Notes under the pieces: generated by a model | Told to the model about the DNA's origin: nothing | Seen by the model: the letters and a program-made list of their open reading frames with translations, nothing else | Database searches by the model: none | Made by a program: the position numbers and the translations under genes | Assembly: GCF_003182095.1 (NCBI RefSeq) | Contig: NZ_QGTJ01000010.1 | Coordinates: 62,001-126,000 of the forward strand | Source: Plasticicumulans acidivorans | GTDB taxonomy: Bacteria > Pseudomonadota > Gammaproteobacteria > Competibacterales > Competibacteraceae | Direction of reading: 5' to 3' | Length of the DNA stretch: 64,000 nt | Shown: piece after piece, positions 19,303 to 27,629 of the stretch | How positions within the stretch are numbered: position 1 is the first letter of the stretch | How the letters are laid out: each line of letters opens with the position of its first letter

Positions 19303-19632
19303 ATGGGTTACCTGTACCTGACGATCGCGATCGTCGCCGAAGTGATCGCCACCAGCGCGCTGAAGGCGTCCGACGAGTTCAGCCGGCTGTGGCCGAGCGT
19401 GCTCGTCGTCATCGGCTACGGCATCGCCTTTTATTTTCTGACGCTGACCCTGCGCACGCTGCCGGTCGGCATCGCCTACGCCATCTGGTCGGGGCTCGGC
19501 ATCGTGCTGGTGTCGACCATCGGCTGGCTGTTGTTCGGCCAGCGCCTCGATCTGCCGGCGATCCTCGGCATGGGGCTGATCATCGCCGGCGTCGCCGTCA
19601 TCAATGTGTTTTCACGGGTGGCGGCGCACTGA
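19303..19632 (+). CDS. emrE: SMR-family multidrug efflux protein (EmrE-like)
   Basis: Proton-coupled export of cationic drugs or quaternary ammonium compounds across the inner membrane as an antiparallel dimer. The 109 residues form four TM helices. The essential membrane Glu is E13 ([14 protein letters not shown]), and the signature [14 protein letters not shown] and [13 protein letters not shown] are close to E. coli EmrE over the whole length. Two adjacent ATGs exist (19300 and 19303); the second gives better spacing from the GCGGAG ribosome site. It follows the Hsp70 gene by 37 nt and may be co-transcribed. The exact substrate, drug or guanidinium-type, is not decided by sequence alone. 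Confidence 0.9.
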   Translation: MGYLYLTIAIVAEVIATSALKASDEFSRLWPSVLVVIGYGIAFYFLTLTLRTLPVGIAYAIWSGLGIVLVSTIGWLLFGQRLDLPAILGMGLIIAGVAVINVFSRVAAH

Positions 19633-19636
19633 GCGC

Positions 19637-20329
19637 TCAGTCTCCGTGTTCGGCGCAGGCGACGGCGGCCAGGTAGCGGCGCAGTTCAGCGCCGTCGCCG
19701 GCATCGAAGCGTTCCGCCAGCGCTTCCAGTGCGGTGATGCGGTCGACGCGGAAGGTGCGGTAACTGCCGCGCAGTTCGCACCAGGCGGCGAGCGTCCACA
19801 CCCGTCCCCAGTAGAACAGGCCGAGCGGGCGCACCGTGCGCCGGCTGGCTTCACCGTCGGCGCGGCGGTAGTCGAGACGCAGCTTGCAGGTCGCGCCGAT
19901 CGCCCGGCGCAGTTCGCCGAGGGCGATGCGCGCCTGCTCCGGCACGTGGAAGTCCGGCACGATCAGGGCGCTGCGTGTCAGCTGCGGGCGCAGCGCGACC
20001 GGCAGCGCCGCCTCGACCTTGGCCAGTGCGCGCTCGGCTGCCGCACCGAGCCCGGCGTCGGCCCAGCTGCGCACCACCTGGGCACCGAGCAGCAGGGCTT
20101 CGAGTTCCTCCGGCGTGAACATCAGCGGCGGCACCTGATAACCGCGGCGCAGGCGGTAGCCGACGCCGGCGGCGCCGTCGACCGGTACGCCGCTGGCGAC
20201 CAGGTCGGCGACATCGCGATAGATGGTGCGCTCGCAGACTTCGAGTTCGGCCGCCAGCGCCCGGGCGGTGAGCACGCGGCCGCCGCCGAGCAGCAGCACC
20301 AGACGAAACAGGCGATCGGCGCGCCGCAT
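19637..20329 (-). CDS. YafY-type (HTH + WYL-like) transcriptional regulator
   Basis: 230 residues. The N-terminal winged HTH (MRRADRLFRLVLLLGG to CERTIYRDVADLVASGV) is the DeoR/YafY type. Residues about 135-215 form a WYL-like ligand-sensing domain (RRTVRPLGLFYWGRVWTLAA and YRTFRVDRI). Such regulators are commonly divergent from a VOC-family gene, as here (20461). The shared 131-nt spacer contains an inverted repeat that may be the operator. An alternative start 18 nt upstream is possible, but MRRADRLF is the conserved family N-terminus. Confidence 0.88.
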   Translation of the reverse strand: MRRADRLFRLVLLLGGGRVLTARALAAELEVCERTIYRDVADLVASGVPVDGAAGVGYRLRRGYQVPPLMFTPEELEALLLGAQVVRSWADAGLGAAAERALAKVEAALPVALRPQLTRSALIVPDFHVPEQARIALGELRRAIGATCKLRLDYRRADGEASRRTVRPLGLFYWGRVWTLAAWCELRGSYRTFRVDRITALEALAERFDAGDGAELRRYLAAVACAEHGD

Positions 20330-20340
20330 CGGTGAGCCTC

Positions 20341-20358
20341 CTGACAACAGGCTGTCAG
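20341..20358. promoter_or_regulatory. Inverted repeat, candidate operator for the YafY-type regulator
   Basis: Six-bp arms CTGACA and TGTCAG separated by 6 nt lie 12 nt upstream of the regulator start. A second, related element (CTGCTG / CAGCAG, 20392-20415, containing CTGACAG) lies about 50 nt away toward the VOC gene. Two related dyads in a divergent spacer suggest binding by the regulator; this is inference. Confidence 0.4.
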
Positions 20359-20460
20359 CATAGCGCGGCGTGGCGGGGGGCTTCGGCAGGGCTGCTGACA
20401 GTACGCTGGCAGCAGGCCCGCGGCAGGCTGTGCCCCGTCATTCACCACGAGGCAACGCCG

Positions 20461-20829
20461 ATGCAGAAAATCATCAACTGGTTCGAAATCCCGGTCGCCG
20501 ATCTCGAAGCCGCTGCGACCTTCTATGAAACCGTGCTCGGCTGCACGCTCAAGCGCATGCAGTCCAGCGGCATGACGCTCGCGGTCTTTCCGTATGAGTG
20601 CCCGGCCACCGGCGGCGCGCTGGTGCAGCAGGCCGATGCGCAGCCGGGTCACGGCGGCCCGCTGCTCTACCTCGATGCCGGGCCGTCACTCGCTGCGGTG
20701 CTGGCGCGCGTCGAAGGCGCCGGCGGCCGCATCCTGACGCCGGCTACGCAGCTCGACGGCGACATCGGCAGCATCGCCGTGATCGAGGATGTCGCCGGCC
20801 AGCGCATCGGCCTGCACGCCGCGCCTTAG
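20461..20829 (+). CDS. VOC family (glyoxalase/dioxygenase fold) protein
   Basis: 122 residues forming two beta-alpha-beta-beta-beta modules: NWFEIPVADLEAAATFYETV at the start and VEGAGGRILTPATQLDGDIG in the second half. The family binds a divalent metal and includes lyases, dioxygenases and resistance proteins; the exact reaction cannot be told. It is divergent from the YafY-type regulator, a pairing that suggests induction by its own substrate. The ATG at 20461 follows a purine-rich site (ACGAGGCAACG). Confidence 0.88.
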   Translation: MQKIINWFEIPVADLEAAATFYETVLGCTLKRMQSSGMTLAVFPYECPATGGALVQQADAQPGHGGPLLYLDAGPSLAAVLARVEGAGGRILTPATQLDGDIGSIAVIEDVAGQRIGLHAAP

Positions 20830-21833
20830 CGGCCGGCGACGACGCTGAAATCCAGGCGGCCGATGCGCTGGCCGCCGCGGGTCTCCAGCGTCACCGACCA
20901 GGGGCCGAGCGCATCGCTCGGGAAGGCGCTCTTGCGGCTCCAGGTGCGGTAGCGGCCGCGGCTGGTGCCTTCGAGCGTCAGCGCGATGCGATCGATGACC
21001 TGGCCGCGATGGCGCCAGACGTGCCAGATCGGCTCCTTGAGGCCGAGCGGCGCGTGCAGCGAGCTCCAGGCGTAGAGGCCGCGCTGCAGCTGCGCCGGTG
21101 TCACCGTGTCGAGCGGTGTGCCGGGCTCGCGGCCGTCGAGGGTGGCCGACAGCAGCGCGCGGTCGAGCCACAGCGTGACCGGCGGCACCCACGGCTGGGC
21201 GATCCATGCCAGCAGCACCAGCAGCACGGTGATCAGCGGCCGGCGCAGCGGGCGTGTGCTGCTGCGCTGGCGCAGCAGGCCCGGCAGTGCGGTCAGCGGG
21301 GCGATCAGCAGTGCCAGCGTGTAGCTGCTGGCGGTGTCGAGGTGGAACACGATCGGCGCGCAGGCGAGCGTCGCCAGCCCGGCAGCGAAAGCATGAAAGC
21401 ACAGGTAGCGGCCGCGCCGGGCCCGCAGCTGGTGCTCGTAGAACGGATCGATGATCGTTGCCAGCCCAGCCAGTCCGACCGTGACGGTGAACAGCGCCTG
21501 CGGACTGCTCCAGTCGGTGGTGTGGCCGAGGAAGGGCAAGACGAAGAACAGGGTTTCCTGATGCACGGCCTGCGTCAGCCAGCAGGCGAGCCTCGCTGAC
21601 AGGGGGTAGCCGCGCCAGCGCGCCAGTTGCGGCTCGACCAGCAGCCACAGCCAGCTCAGCAGCAGCAGGCCGGCGAGCAGCCCGGCGAGACGTTCCTTGC
21701 GCTCCACCAGCAGGAAGCTCCCCACACCGCTGGCGAAACTGACCAGCGGCCACCACGGCCGCAGCCGGGCGATCAGCGCCAGCAGTGCCGGCGGCGGCTG
21801 GCGGATGACGCCGGGCAGCAGGCCGGGACGCAT
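20826..21833 (-). CDS. DUF5924/DUF2914-like inner-membrane protein
   Basis: 335 residues. The first about 210 contain six or seven hydrophobic helices (for example LAGLLAGLLLLSWLWLLVEP and YTLALLIAPLTALPGLL). The last 110 form a soluble beta domain with WHVWRHRGQVIDRIALTLEG and RTWSRKSAFPSDALGPWSV, the pattern of DUF2914-type domains attached to DUF5924 proteins. No enzymatic residues are apparent. The start codon overlaps the maf stop by one base, so the two genes are coupled. Function is unknown. Confidence 0.82.
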   Translation of the reverse strand: MRPGLLPGVIRQPPPALLALIARLRPWWPLVSFASGVGSFLLVERKERLAGLLAGLLLLSWLWLLVEPQLARWRGYPLSARLACWLTQAVHQETLFFVLPFLGHTTDWSSPQALFTVTVGLAGLATIIDPFYEHQLRARRGRYLCFHAFAAGLATLACAPIVFHLDTASSYTLALLIAPLTALPGLLRQRSSTRPLRRPLITVLLVLLAWIAQPWVPPVTLWLDRALLSATLDGREPGTPLDTVTPAQLQRGLYAWSSLHAPLGLKEPIWHVWRHRGQVIDRIALTLEGTSRGRYRTWSRKSAFPSDALGPWSVTLETRGGQRIGRLDFSVVAGR

Positions 21834-22432
21834 CAGAGCACGCTGACGCCTTCGGCTTCGAGCATCGTCGTCAGGGCGATCAGCGGCAGGCCGATCAGCG
21901 CGTTGGGGTCGTCGCCTTCGAGGCGTTCGAACAGTGCGATACCGAGCCCTTCGGACTTGAAGCTGCCGGCGCAGTCGTAAGGCTGCTCGCGCTGCAGGTA
22001 GCGCTCGATCTGCTGTGGCAGCAGTGCGCGGAAATGCACACGCAGGCTGACCACTTCGAGTTGCGTGTTGCCGCTGTCGGCGTCGAACAGGCACAGGCTG
22101 GTGAGAAACTCGACGCTGCGGCCGCTGGCGCGCTGCAGCTGTTCGCGCGCGGCCGCGTGGGTGCCCGGTTTGCCGATGACTGCGTCGTCGAGTACGGCGA
22201 TCTGGTCGGAGCCGATCACCAGCGCATGCGGCATGCGCTGCGCCACGACACTGGCTTTGGCGAGTGCCAGTCGCGCCACCAGTTCGCGTGGCGCTTCGCC
22301 GGGCAGCGGGGTTTCATCGACGCCCGGGCGGGCGCATTCGAACGGCAGTGCCAGCCGTTCGAGCAGCTGGCGCCGATAGGGCGAGGTCGAGGCGAGGACC
22401 AGTCGCCGGCCGTCAGACAACGAAGGGATCAT
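21833..22432 (-). CDS. yceF: Maf/YceF nucleotide pyrophosphatase (7-methyl-GTP type)
   Basis: House-cleaning enzyme that hydrolyses non-canonical NTPs to NMP and pyrophosphate. The substrate motif LASTSPYRRQLLERL (residues 13-27), followed by PGVDETPLPGE, marks the YceF (m7GTP-preferring) subgroup. The catalytic Asp region is LVIGSDQIAVLDD and the later motif is YDCAGSFKSEGLG. The length (199 aa) is typical. The ATG at 22432 is preferred because upstream in-frame sequence is Pro/Arg-rich without family match. It is divergent from yceD, the usual arrangement in gammaproteobacteria. Confidence 0.93.
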   Translation of the reverse strand: MIPSLSDGRRLVLASTSPYRRQLLERLALPFECARPGVDETPLPGEAPRELVARLALAKASVVAQRMPHALVIGSDQIAVLDDAVIGKPGTHAAAREQLQRASGRSVEFLTSLCLFDADSGNTQLEVVSLRVHFRALLPQQIERYLQREQPYDCAGSFKSEGLGIALFERLEGDDPNALIGLPLIALTTMLEAEGVSVL

Positions 22433-22518
22433 GAGCTGGCTCCGGGGGCGCTCGGGCGGTTCGGGGGCGCACAGCGTAGGAAGTCGCCGGCATCGCTGCA
22501 ATGTCGGCATTCTGAGCT

Positions 22519-22547
22519 TTGACTTGCTTTGGCGAACTCCTTAATAT
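22519..22547 (+). promoter_or_regulatory. Strong sigma70-type promoter for yceD-rpmF-fab genes
   Basis: TTGACT (22519-22524), a 17-nt spacer and TAATAT (22542-22547) make a near-consensus promoter. Transcription would start about 22553-22555, only 3-5 nt before the yceD ATG at 22558, giving a leaderless or nearly leaderless message. It probably drives the long fatty-acid gene string. Confidence 0.75.
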
Positions 22548-22557
22548 GCCGCGCCTT

Positions 22558-23097
22558 ATGCATGCCAGACCCGCCGACAGATTCGATCCGTGGAAGCTTG
22601 CCGCCAGCGGCGAGCGCGTGGAAGGCAGTGTGCCGTTGGCGCAGCTCGGTCGTCTCACCGATCTGCTGCGCGAGACCGGTGGCGACGTGCGCTACCGGCT
22701 TCGCGGAGAGGTCGACGCCGAGGGGCGCAAGTTCCTGAGTGTTGATATCTCGGCTGATGTAGTGCTGGCCTGCCAGCGCTGCTTCGGGCCTCTGCTACTG
22801 CCGCTGCACTGCACGGTAGCGCTGGCACCGGTCGCGAGCGAAGCTCAGGCGGCACAGGTGCCGGAACACTATGAACCGGTGCTGGCCGGCGAGGAAGGTA
22901 TCGCGATCAGCGAGGTGATCGAGGACGAACTGCTCCTCGCACTGCCGCTGGTGGCGATGCATGAAAATTTGCGTGAATGCGAAGCCAATGGCTTCGCCTT
23001 GCCGAAAACTGGCGCGGAGCCCGTTGCAGCGAAGGAAGAACCACAGCCTTTCGCGGCGCTCGCGGCGCTGTTGAAGAAATCGAGAGATCAGGAGTAA
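22558..23097 (+). CDS. yceD: YceD / DUF177 family protein (23S rRNA accumulation protein)
   Basis: 179 residues. The conserved DUF177 centre is seen as VVLACQRCFGPLLLP (a CxxC pair) and VIEDELLLALPLVAMH, followed by a second Cys pair region and an acidic, Pro-rich tail ending FAALAALLKKS. In enterobacteria YceD influences 23S rRNA accumulation; the molecular role is unclear. It is 3 nt upstream of rpmF, the invariable neighbour. An in-frame ATG at 22546 lies inside the -10 hexamer and cannot be used from that promoter, so 22558 is the better start. Confidence 0.93.
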   Translation: MHARPADRFDPWKLAASGERVEGSVPLAQLGRLTDLLRETGGDVRYRLRGEVDAEGRKFLSVDISADVVLACQRCFGPLLLPLHCTVALAPVASEAQAAQVPEHYEPVLAGEEGIAISEVIEDELLLALPLVAMHENLRECEANGFALPKTGAEPVAAKEEPQPFAALAALLKKSRDQE

Positions 23098-23100
23098 GCC

Positions 23101-23283
23101 ATGGCCGTTCAGCAGAACCGCAAGTCCCGTGCCCGTCGTGACATGCGTCGTTCCCACGATCATCTGAGCAGCAGCGCGCTGTCGGTCGACAAGACCAGCG
23201 GCGAGACCCATCTGCGCCACCACGTCACGCCGGACGGTTTCTACCGCGGCCGCCGCGTGATCGCCGCCAAGACCGAAGAGTGA
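23101..23283 (+). CDS. rpmF: 50S ribosomal protein L32
   Basis: A 60-residue basic ribosomal protein. The N-terminus [20 protein letters not shown] and the C-terminal [12 protein letters not shown] are those of L32. The zinc-type CxxC pairs of some L32 proteins are absent, so it is the Cys-free form common in gammaproteobacteria. A GGAG ribosome site overlaps the end of yceD, 3 nt away. The yceD-rpmF-plsX order links ribosome and membrane-lipid synthesis. Confidence 0.97.
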   Translation: MAVQQNRKSRARRDMRRSHDHLSSSALSVDKTSGETHLRHHVTPDGFYRGRRVIAAKTEE

Positions 23284-23324
23284 TCCTCAGCGGTCCGCGC
23301 GACCGGCTGATCCTGCCGATCAAG

Positions 23325-23343
23325 CGCCTCCCTTGCGGAGGCG
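23325..23343 (+). terminator. Hairpin between rpmF and plsX (attenuator-like)
   Basis: Seven-bp arms (23325-23331 and 23337-23343) with a 5-nt loop are followed by a weakly T-rich stretch (TCATTGTTCTC). It may terminate part of the rpmF transcripts or protect their 3' end, letting rpmF mRNA exceed plsX mRNA. Hairpin seen; function inferred. Confidence 0.5.
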
Positions 23344-23384
23344 TCATTGTTCTCGCCAACCTTTAAAAGTCGACGGTAAACCGA

Positions 23385-24413
23385 ATGACGAGACCGCTGA
23401 CCATCGCGCTCGATGCGATGGGTGGGGATATCGGTCCGGATGTCGTCGTCCCCGCTGCCCTGCGCATGCTGGAGCGGCGTGCCGATCTCTCGCTGATCCT
23501 GGTGGGGCGCGAAGACGTGCTGGCCGCGAAGCTGGCAGCGCTCGGCGCCAGCGGGCGTGCCGGTATCGTGATTCGCCATGCGACGCAGGTCGTCGACATG
23601 GACGAACCGCCGGCCAGTGCCCTGCGCAACAAAAAAGATTCTTCGATGCGGGTGGCCATCAACCTCGTCAAGAGCGGCGAGGCGGATGCCTGCGTCAGTG
23701 CCGGTAACACCGGCGCGCTGATGGCGACGGCGCGCTTCGTGCTGAAGACGCTGCCGGGCATCGATCGCCCGGCGATCTGCACGACGCTGCCGTCGGTGCA
23801 TGGCAGCACGCACATGCTCGACCTCGGTGCCAATTCCGACTGCCGTGCCGCGCATCTGCTGCAGTTCGCCGTCATGGGCGCCGAGCTGGTGCGCGCCGTC
23901 GACGGCATCGAGCGCCCGCGCGTCGGGCTGCTCAATATCGGTTCGGAAGAAATCAAGGGCAATGATCTGGTCAAAGAGGCGCATACCCTGCTTTCGAAGA
24001 CCGATTTGAACTATATCGGATATGTCGAGGGCGACGGCATCTACCTCAGTCCGGTGGAAGTGGTCGTCTGTGACGGTTTTGTCGGCAATGTCTCGCTGAA
24101 GACCAGTGAGGGCGTGGCCAAACTGATCAAGCATTACATGAGCGAAGAGTTTCGCCGCAATCTGCTGACGCGGCTCGCCGGACTGATCGCGCTGCCGATC
24201 CTGCGCGCGTTCTCGCAGCGCATCGATCCGCGGCGCTATAACGGTGCCAGCCTGCTCGGCCTCAATGGCATCGTCATCAAGAGTCATGGGGGGGCCGACG
24301 TGCTGGCTTTCGAGAACGCGATCCGTATTGCCACGATCGAGGTGGAAAAGAACGTGCCTCAGCTGATCAGCCGTCGTCTGTCCAGTCTGCTTGAGCAGAG
24401 GCTGGCTTCGTGA
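23385..24413 (+). CDS. plsX: Phosphate acyltransferase PlsX
   Basis: Converts acyl-ACP and phosphate to acyl-phosphate, feeding PlsY in phospholipid synthesis; a peripheral membrane enzyme. The N-terminal [11 protein letters not shown] is the family signature. [15 protein letters not shown] and [20 protein letters not shown] are further conserved blocks, and the length (342 aa) is standard. The stop overlaps the GTG start of fabH by 4 nt. Confidence 0.97.
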   Translation: MTRPLTIALDAMGGDIGPDVVVPAALRMLERRADLSLILVGREDVLAAKLAALGASGRAGIVIRHATQVVDMDEPPASALRNKKDSSMRVAINLVKSGEADACVSAGNTGALMATARFVLKTLPGIDRPAICTTLPSVHGSTHMLDLGANSDCRAAHLLQFAVMGAELVRAVDGIERPRVGLLNIGSEEIKGNDLVKEAHTLLSKTDLNYIGYVEGDGIYLSPVEVVVCDGFVGNVSLKTSEGVAKLIKHYMSEEFRRNLLTRLAGLIALPILRAFSQRIDPRRYNGASLLGLNGIVIKSHGGADVLAFENAIRIATIEVEKNVPQLISRRLSSLLEQRLAS

Positions 24414-25378
24414 GTTTCGCGCGCATCACCGGGACCGGCGGTTACCTGCCGGCAAAAGTGCTCACCAATGACGATCTCTCGCGCATGGTCGAGACCAGCG
24501 ACGAGTGGATCGTCGAGCGCACCGGCGTGCGCCAGCGTCATATCGCTGCGCCCGATGAAACGACGTCCGATCTTGCCGAGCATGCCGCGCGGCGGGCGAT
24601 CGAAATGGCGGATCTCGATCCGGCCACGCTCGATCTGATCATCGTCGCTACGACCACACCCGATCATGTTTTTCCGAGCGTTGCCACGCAGCTGCAGGCG
24701 CGCCTCGGTGCTTTCGGCTGTCCGGCCTTCGATGTGCAGGCGGTGTGTGCGGGTTTCGTCTATGCGCTGTCGGTAGCCGACCAGTTCATGCGTACCGGTA
24801 TGGCCAAGCGTGCTTTGGTCGTCGGTGCCGAGACCTTCTCGCGCATTCTCGACTATACCGATCGCGGCACCTGCATCCTGTTTGGCGACGGTGCTGGTGC
24901 GGTGGTGCTGGAGGCAGCTGAAGAGCCGGGCATTCTGTCGACGCGCATCCATGCGGATGGTCGCTACAAAGAGTTGCTGTGGGTGCCCAACGGTGTTTCG
25001 ACGGGCTATGACCAGACCCGACAGAATCGCGCCTTCGTCGAAATGCGCGGTAACGAAGTCTTCCGCGTCGCCGTCAACACGCTGGGCCGTATCGCCGCCG
25101 AAGCGCTCGCGCTCGAAGGCATTGCACCGGAGAGCGTCGACTGGCTGATTCCGCATCAGGCGAACATCCGCATCATCCAGGCGACGGCGCGCAAGCTCGG
25201 CGTGCCGATGGAGCGCGTCATTCTCACCGTGGCTGAGCATGGCAATACGTCGGCAGCGTCGGTGCCGCTGGCGCTTGATGTTGGCGTGCGCGATGGTCGT
25301 ATCCGCCGCGGGCAGCTGCTGCTGCTGGAAGCTTTCGGCGGTGGTTTCACCTGGGGATCGGCACTGGTGAGGTTCTGA
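24410..25378 (+). CDS. fabH: 3-oxoacyl-ACP synthase III
   Basis: Starts type II fatty acid synthesis by condensing acetyl-CoA with malonyl-ACP. The active-site triad is visible: Cys in [13 protein letters not shown] (about residue 113), His in IPHQANIRI and Asn in [11 protein letters not shown]. The N-terminal [18 protein letters not shown] is typical. 322 residues. The GTG start overlaps the plsX stop (GTGA), indicating translational coupling. Confidence 0.97.
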   Translation: MSFARITGTGGYLPAKVLTNDDLSRMVETSDEWIVERTGVRQRHIAAPDETTSDLAEHAARRAIEMADLDPATLDLIIVATTTPDHVFPSVATQLQARLGAFGCPAFDVQAVCAGFVYALSVADQFMRTGMAKRALVVGAETFSRILDYTDRGTCILFGDGAGAVVLEAAEEPGILSTRIHADGRYKELLWVPNGVSTGYDQTRQNRAFVEMRGNEVFRVAVNTLGRIAAEALALEGIAPESVDWLIPHQANIRIIQATARKLGVPMERVILTVAEHGNTSAASVPLALDVGVRDGRIRRGQLLLLEAFGGGFTWGSALVRF

Positions 25379-25452
25379 ACGCAACCCTCGCTTGGGCAGT
25401 GTCCAGCGGGCGTGTGCACGGTTTCCGTCACGATGACATGAGCGGAGGAGCG

Positions 25453-26403
25453 ATGAATCGAGTCCTGGGTAGCCTTGCCTTTGTCTTTCCGGGGCAGGGT
25501 TCGCAGTCGGTTGGCATGCTCGCCGATGCAGCCGAGCGTCCCGAAGTGCGCGAGACCTTCACCGAGGCGTCTGCGGCACTCGGCTTTGATCTGTGGGCGC
25601 TGGTGCAGGGCGGTCCCGATACCGAGCTCAACCAGACACAGAACACGCAGCCGGCGATGCTGGCGGCCAGCATCGCGCTGTGGCGCGTCTGGCTGGCTGA
25701 AGGTGGTGCGCGGCCAGGCATGGTCGCGGGTCACAGCCTCGGCGAATACACCGCACTGGTGGTGGCTGGCAGCCTCGATTTTACCGATGCAGTCCGTCTG
25801 GTGGCCGAGCGCGGTCGCTTGATGCAGAGCGCTGTGCCGGTCGGCGAAGGTGCAATGGCGGCGATCCTCGGTCTCGATGACGAGACGGTGCGCTCGGTCT
25901 GTGCCGAGGCGGCGCAGAGCGAGGTCGTCGAGGCCGTCAACTTCAACGCGCCGGGTCAGGTGGTGATTGCCGGTGCGACGGCGGCGGTCAACCGTGCCTG
26001 CGAACTGCTCAAGGCGCGCGGCGCGAAGCGTGCGCTGCCGCTGCCGGTCAGCGTGCCCTCACACTGCGCGCTGATGCGCCCGGCAGCCGAGCGGCTGGCG
26101 GAGCATCTCGCCGCCGTCAGCATCCGCACGCCGGAGATCCGCGTGCTGCACAACGTCGATGTCGCCAGTCACACCGATCCCGAAGAAATTCGTACCGCTC
26201 TGGTGCAGCAACTCTACAGTCCGGTGCGCTGGGTCGAGACCGTCGCCGCGATGGTCGCGGCCGGAATCGCCACCACTGTCGAGTGCGGTCCTGGCAAGGT
26301 GCTGGCCGGTCTGAACAAGCGCATCGTCAAGGGCTTGAGCGTGCTGCCGGTTGCCGATCTCGCCGGCCTGCAGAGCGCCATCACCGATTTCAAGGGAGCT
26401 TGA
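25453..26403 (+). CDS. fabD: Malonyl-CoA:ACP transacylase
   Basis: Loads malonyl groups onto ACP. FVFPGQGSQSVGML is the oxyanion-loop signature, the nucleophile Ser is in AGHSLGEYTAL (about S93) and the catalytic His in VPSHCALM. 316 residues. The ATG at 25453 is chosen for its strong AGCGGAGGAG ribosome site; an in-frame start 54 nt upstream would add non-family sequence. It lies 2 nt before fabG. Confidence 0.97.
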   Translation: MNRVLGSLAFVFPGQGSQSVGMLADAAERPEVRETFTEASAALGFDLWALVQGGPDTELNQTQNTQPAMLAASIALWRVWLAEGGARPGMVAGHSLGEYTALVVAGSLDFTDAVRLVAERGRLMQSAVPVGEGAMAAILGLDDETVRSVCAEAAQSEVVEAVNFNAPGQVVIAGATAAVNRACELLKARGAKRALPLPVSVPSHCALMRPAAERLAEHLAAVSIRTPEIRVLHNVDVASHTDPEEIRTALVQQLYSPVRWVETVAAMVAAGIATTVECGPGKVLAGLNKRIVKGLSVLPVADLAGLQSAITDFKGA

Positions 26404-26405
26404 AG

Positions 26406-27149
26406 ATGAACCTCGAACAGCAGATCGCCCTCGTCACCGGCGCCAGTCGTGGCATCGGCCGTGCGATCGCCCTCGAACTGGGGCGGCTCGGAGCGACGGT
26501 CGTCGGTACGGCGACCAGTGAGACCGGTGCCCAGGCCATCAGCGCCTATCTGGCCGAGGCTGGCGCGAAAGGTTGCGGCATGGTGCTCAACGTCACCGAT
26601 CCGGTTTCGATCGAGGCGGTGGTGAAAGCGGTTGGCAGCGATTTCGGCGCACCGACGATCCTCGTCAACAACGCCGGTATCACCCGCGACAATCTGCTGA
26701 TGCGCATGAAGGACGAGGAGTGGGACGAGATCATCACCACCAATCTGAGCTCGGTCTATCGCCTGTCGAAGGCGGTGATCCGCGGCATGATGAAAGCCCG
26801 TCAGGGACGCATCATCACCGTTGGCTCGGTGGTTGGCAGCACCGGCAACCCGGGGCAGACCAATTACGCAGCGGCCAAGGCCGGTCTGCTGGGCTTTACC
26901 AAGTCGCTCGCCCGGGAAATCGGCTCGCGCGGCATCACCGTCAACGCTGTGGCCCCGGGCTTCATCGATACCGATATGACGCGCGCGCTGCCGGCAGAGC
27001 AGCGTGAAGCGCTGGTGCGCAGCATCCCGCTGGAGCGGCTCGGTGCACCGGAGGACATCGCCCATGCGGTTGCCTTCCTGGCGTCACCACAGGCGGCTTA
27101 CATCACTGGGGAAACGCTGCACGTCAACGGCGGCATGTACATGCCGTAA
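26406..27149 (+). CDS. fabG: 3-oxoacyl-ACP reductase
   Basis: NADPH-dependent reduction of 3-oxoacyl-ACP in the elongation cycle. It is a short-chain dehydrogenase: TGASRGIGRAIAL binds cofactor, NNAGITRDNLLMRM is the Asn block, and Ser (GSVVGS), Tyr and Lys (NYAAAKAG) form the catalytic set. The C-terminus AAYITGETLHVNGGMYMP is the FabG ending. 247 residues. Confidence 0.97.
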   Translation: MNLEQQIALVTGASRGIGRAIALELGRLGATVVGTATSETGAQAISAYLAEAGAKGCGMVLNVTDPVSIEAVVKAVGSDFGAPTILVNNAGITRDNLLMRMKDEEWDEIITTNLSSVYRLSKAVIRGMMKARQGRIITVGSVVGSTGNPGQTNYAAAKAGLLGFTKSLAREIGSRGITVNAVAPGFIDTDMTRALPAEQREALVRSIPLERLGAPEDIAHAVAFLASPQAAYITGETLHVNGGMYMP

Positions 27150-27152
27150 GCA

Positions 27153-27174
27153 CCTGCTGCAAGCTTGCGGCAGG
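27153..27174 (+). other. Near-perfect palindrome after fabG
   Basis: A 22-bp dyad beginning 4 nt after the fabG stop has one mismatched pair and could form a compact hairpin. T-rich tracts follow only 13-30 nt later. It could be an attenuator or processing site that separates fabG from the highly expressed acpP; inferred only. Confidence 0.4.
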
Positions 27175-27302
27175 GAGTTAATTGCTGGTTTTTGGGCGCT
27201 TTTTCCAGTCGTGAGCGAGCTTGTTCGCGGTGGATCAGGCATTTTGTTTTACATACAATACCGGCGGCAATTGCCCCGATACATATCGTTGCGAGGATTC
27301 CA

Positions 27303-27539
27303 ATGAGCAGCATTGAAGAGCGCGTCAAGAAGATCATCATTGAGCAGCTCGGTGTCACCGAGGCGCAGGTCACCAACGACGCATCTTTCGTCGATGATCT
27401 CGGCGCCGACTCTCTGGATACCGTCGAACTGGTCATGGCGCTCGAAGAAGAATTCGAGTGCGAGATCCCCGACGAGGATGCCGAGAAGATCACCACCGTT
27501 CAGGGCGCCATCGATTACGTGACCGCGCACCTCGGCTGA
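27303..27539 (+). CDS. acpP: Acyl carrier protein
   Basis: A 78-residue acidic carrier of fatty-acyl intermediates. Phosphopantetheine attaches to Ser37 in [13 protein letters not shown]. The N-terminal [18 protein letters not shown] and the C-terminal [12 protein letters not shown] are typical. A 153-nt gap separates it from fabG; that gap holds a TACAAT (27254-27259) that may be a -10 for an acpP-specific promoter, though no matching -35 is obvious. Confidence 0.98.
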   Translation: MSSIEERVKKIIIEQLGVTEAQVTNDASFVDDLGADSLDTVELVMALEEEFECEIPDEDAEKITTVQGAIDYVTAHLG

Positions 27540-27629
27540 TCACGGGTTTCGTCGTGTACCGGCGCCGCGCGCCGCGTCGAACGCGGCTGCGCAGCGGCGT
27601 CCAGTGCGCGCTGTAAAGAGGACTGCCTT

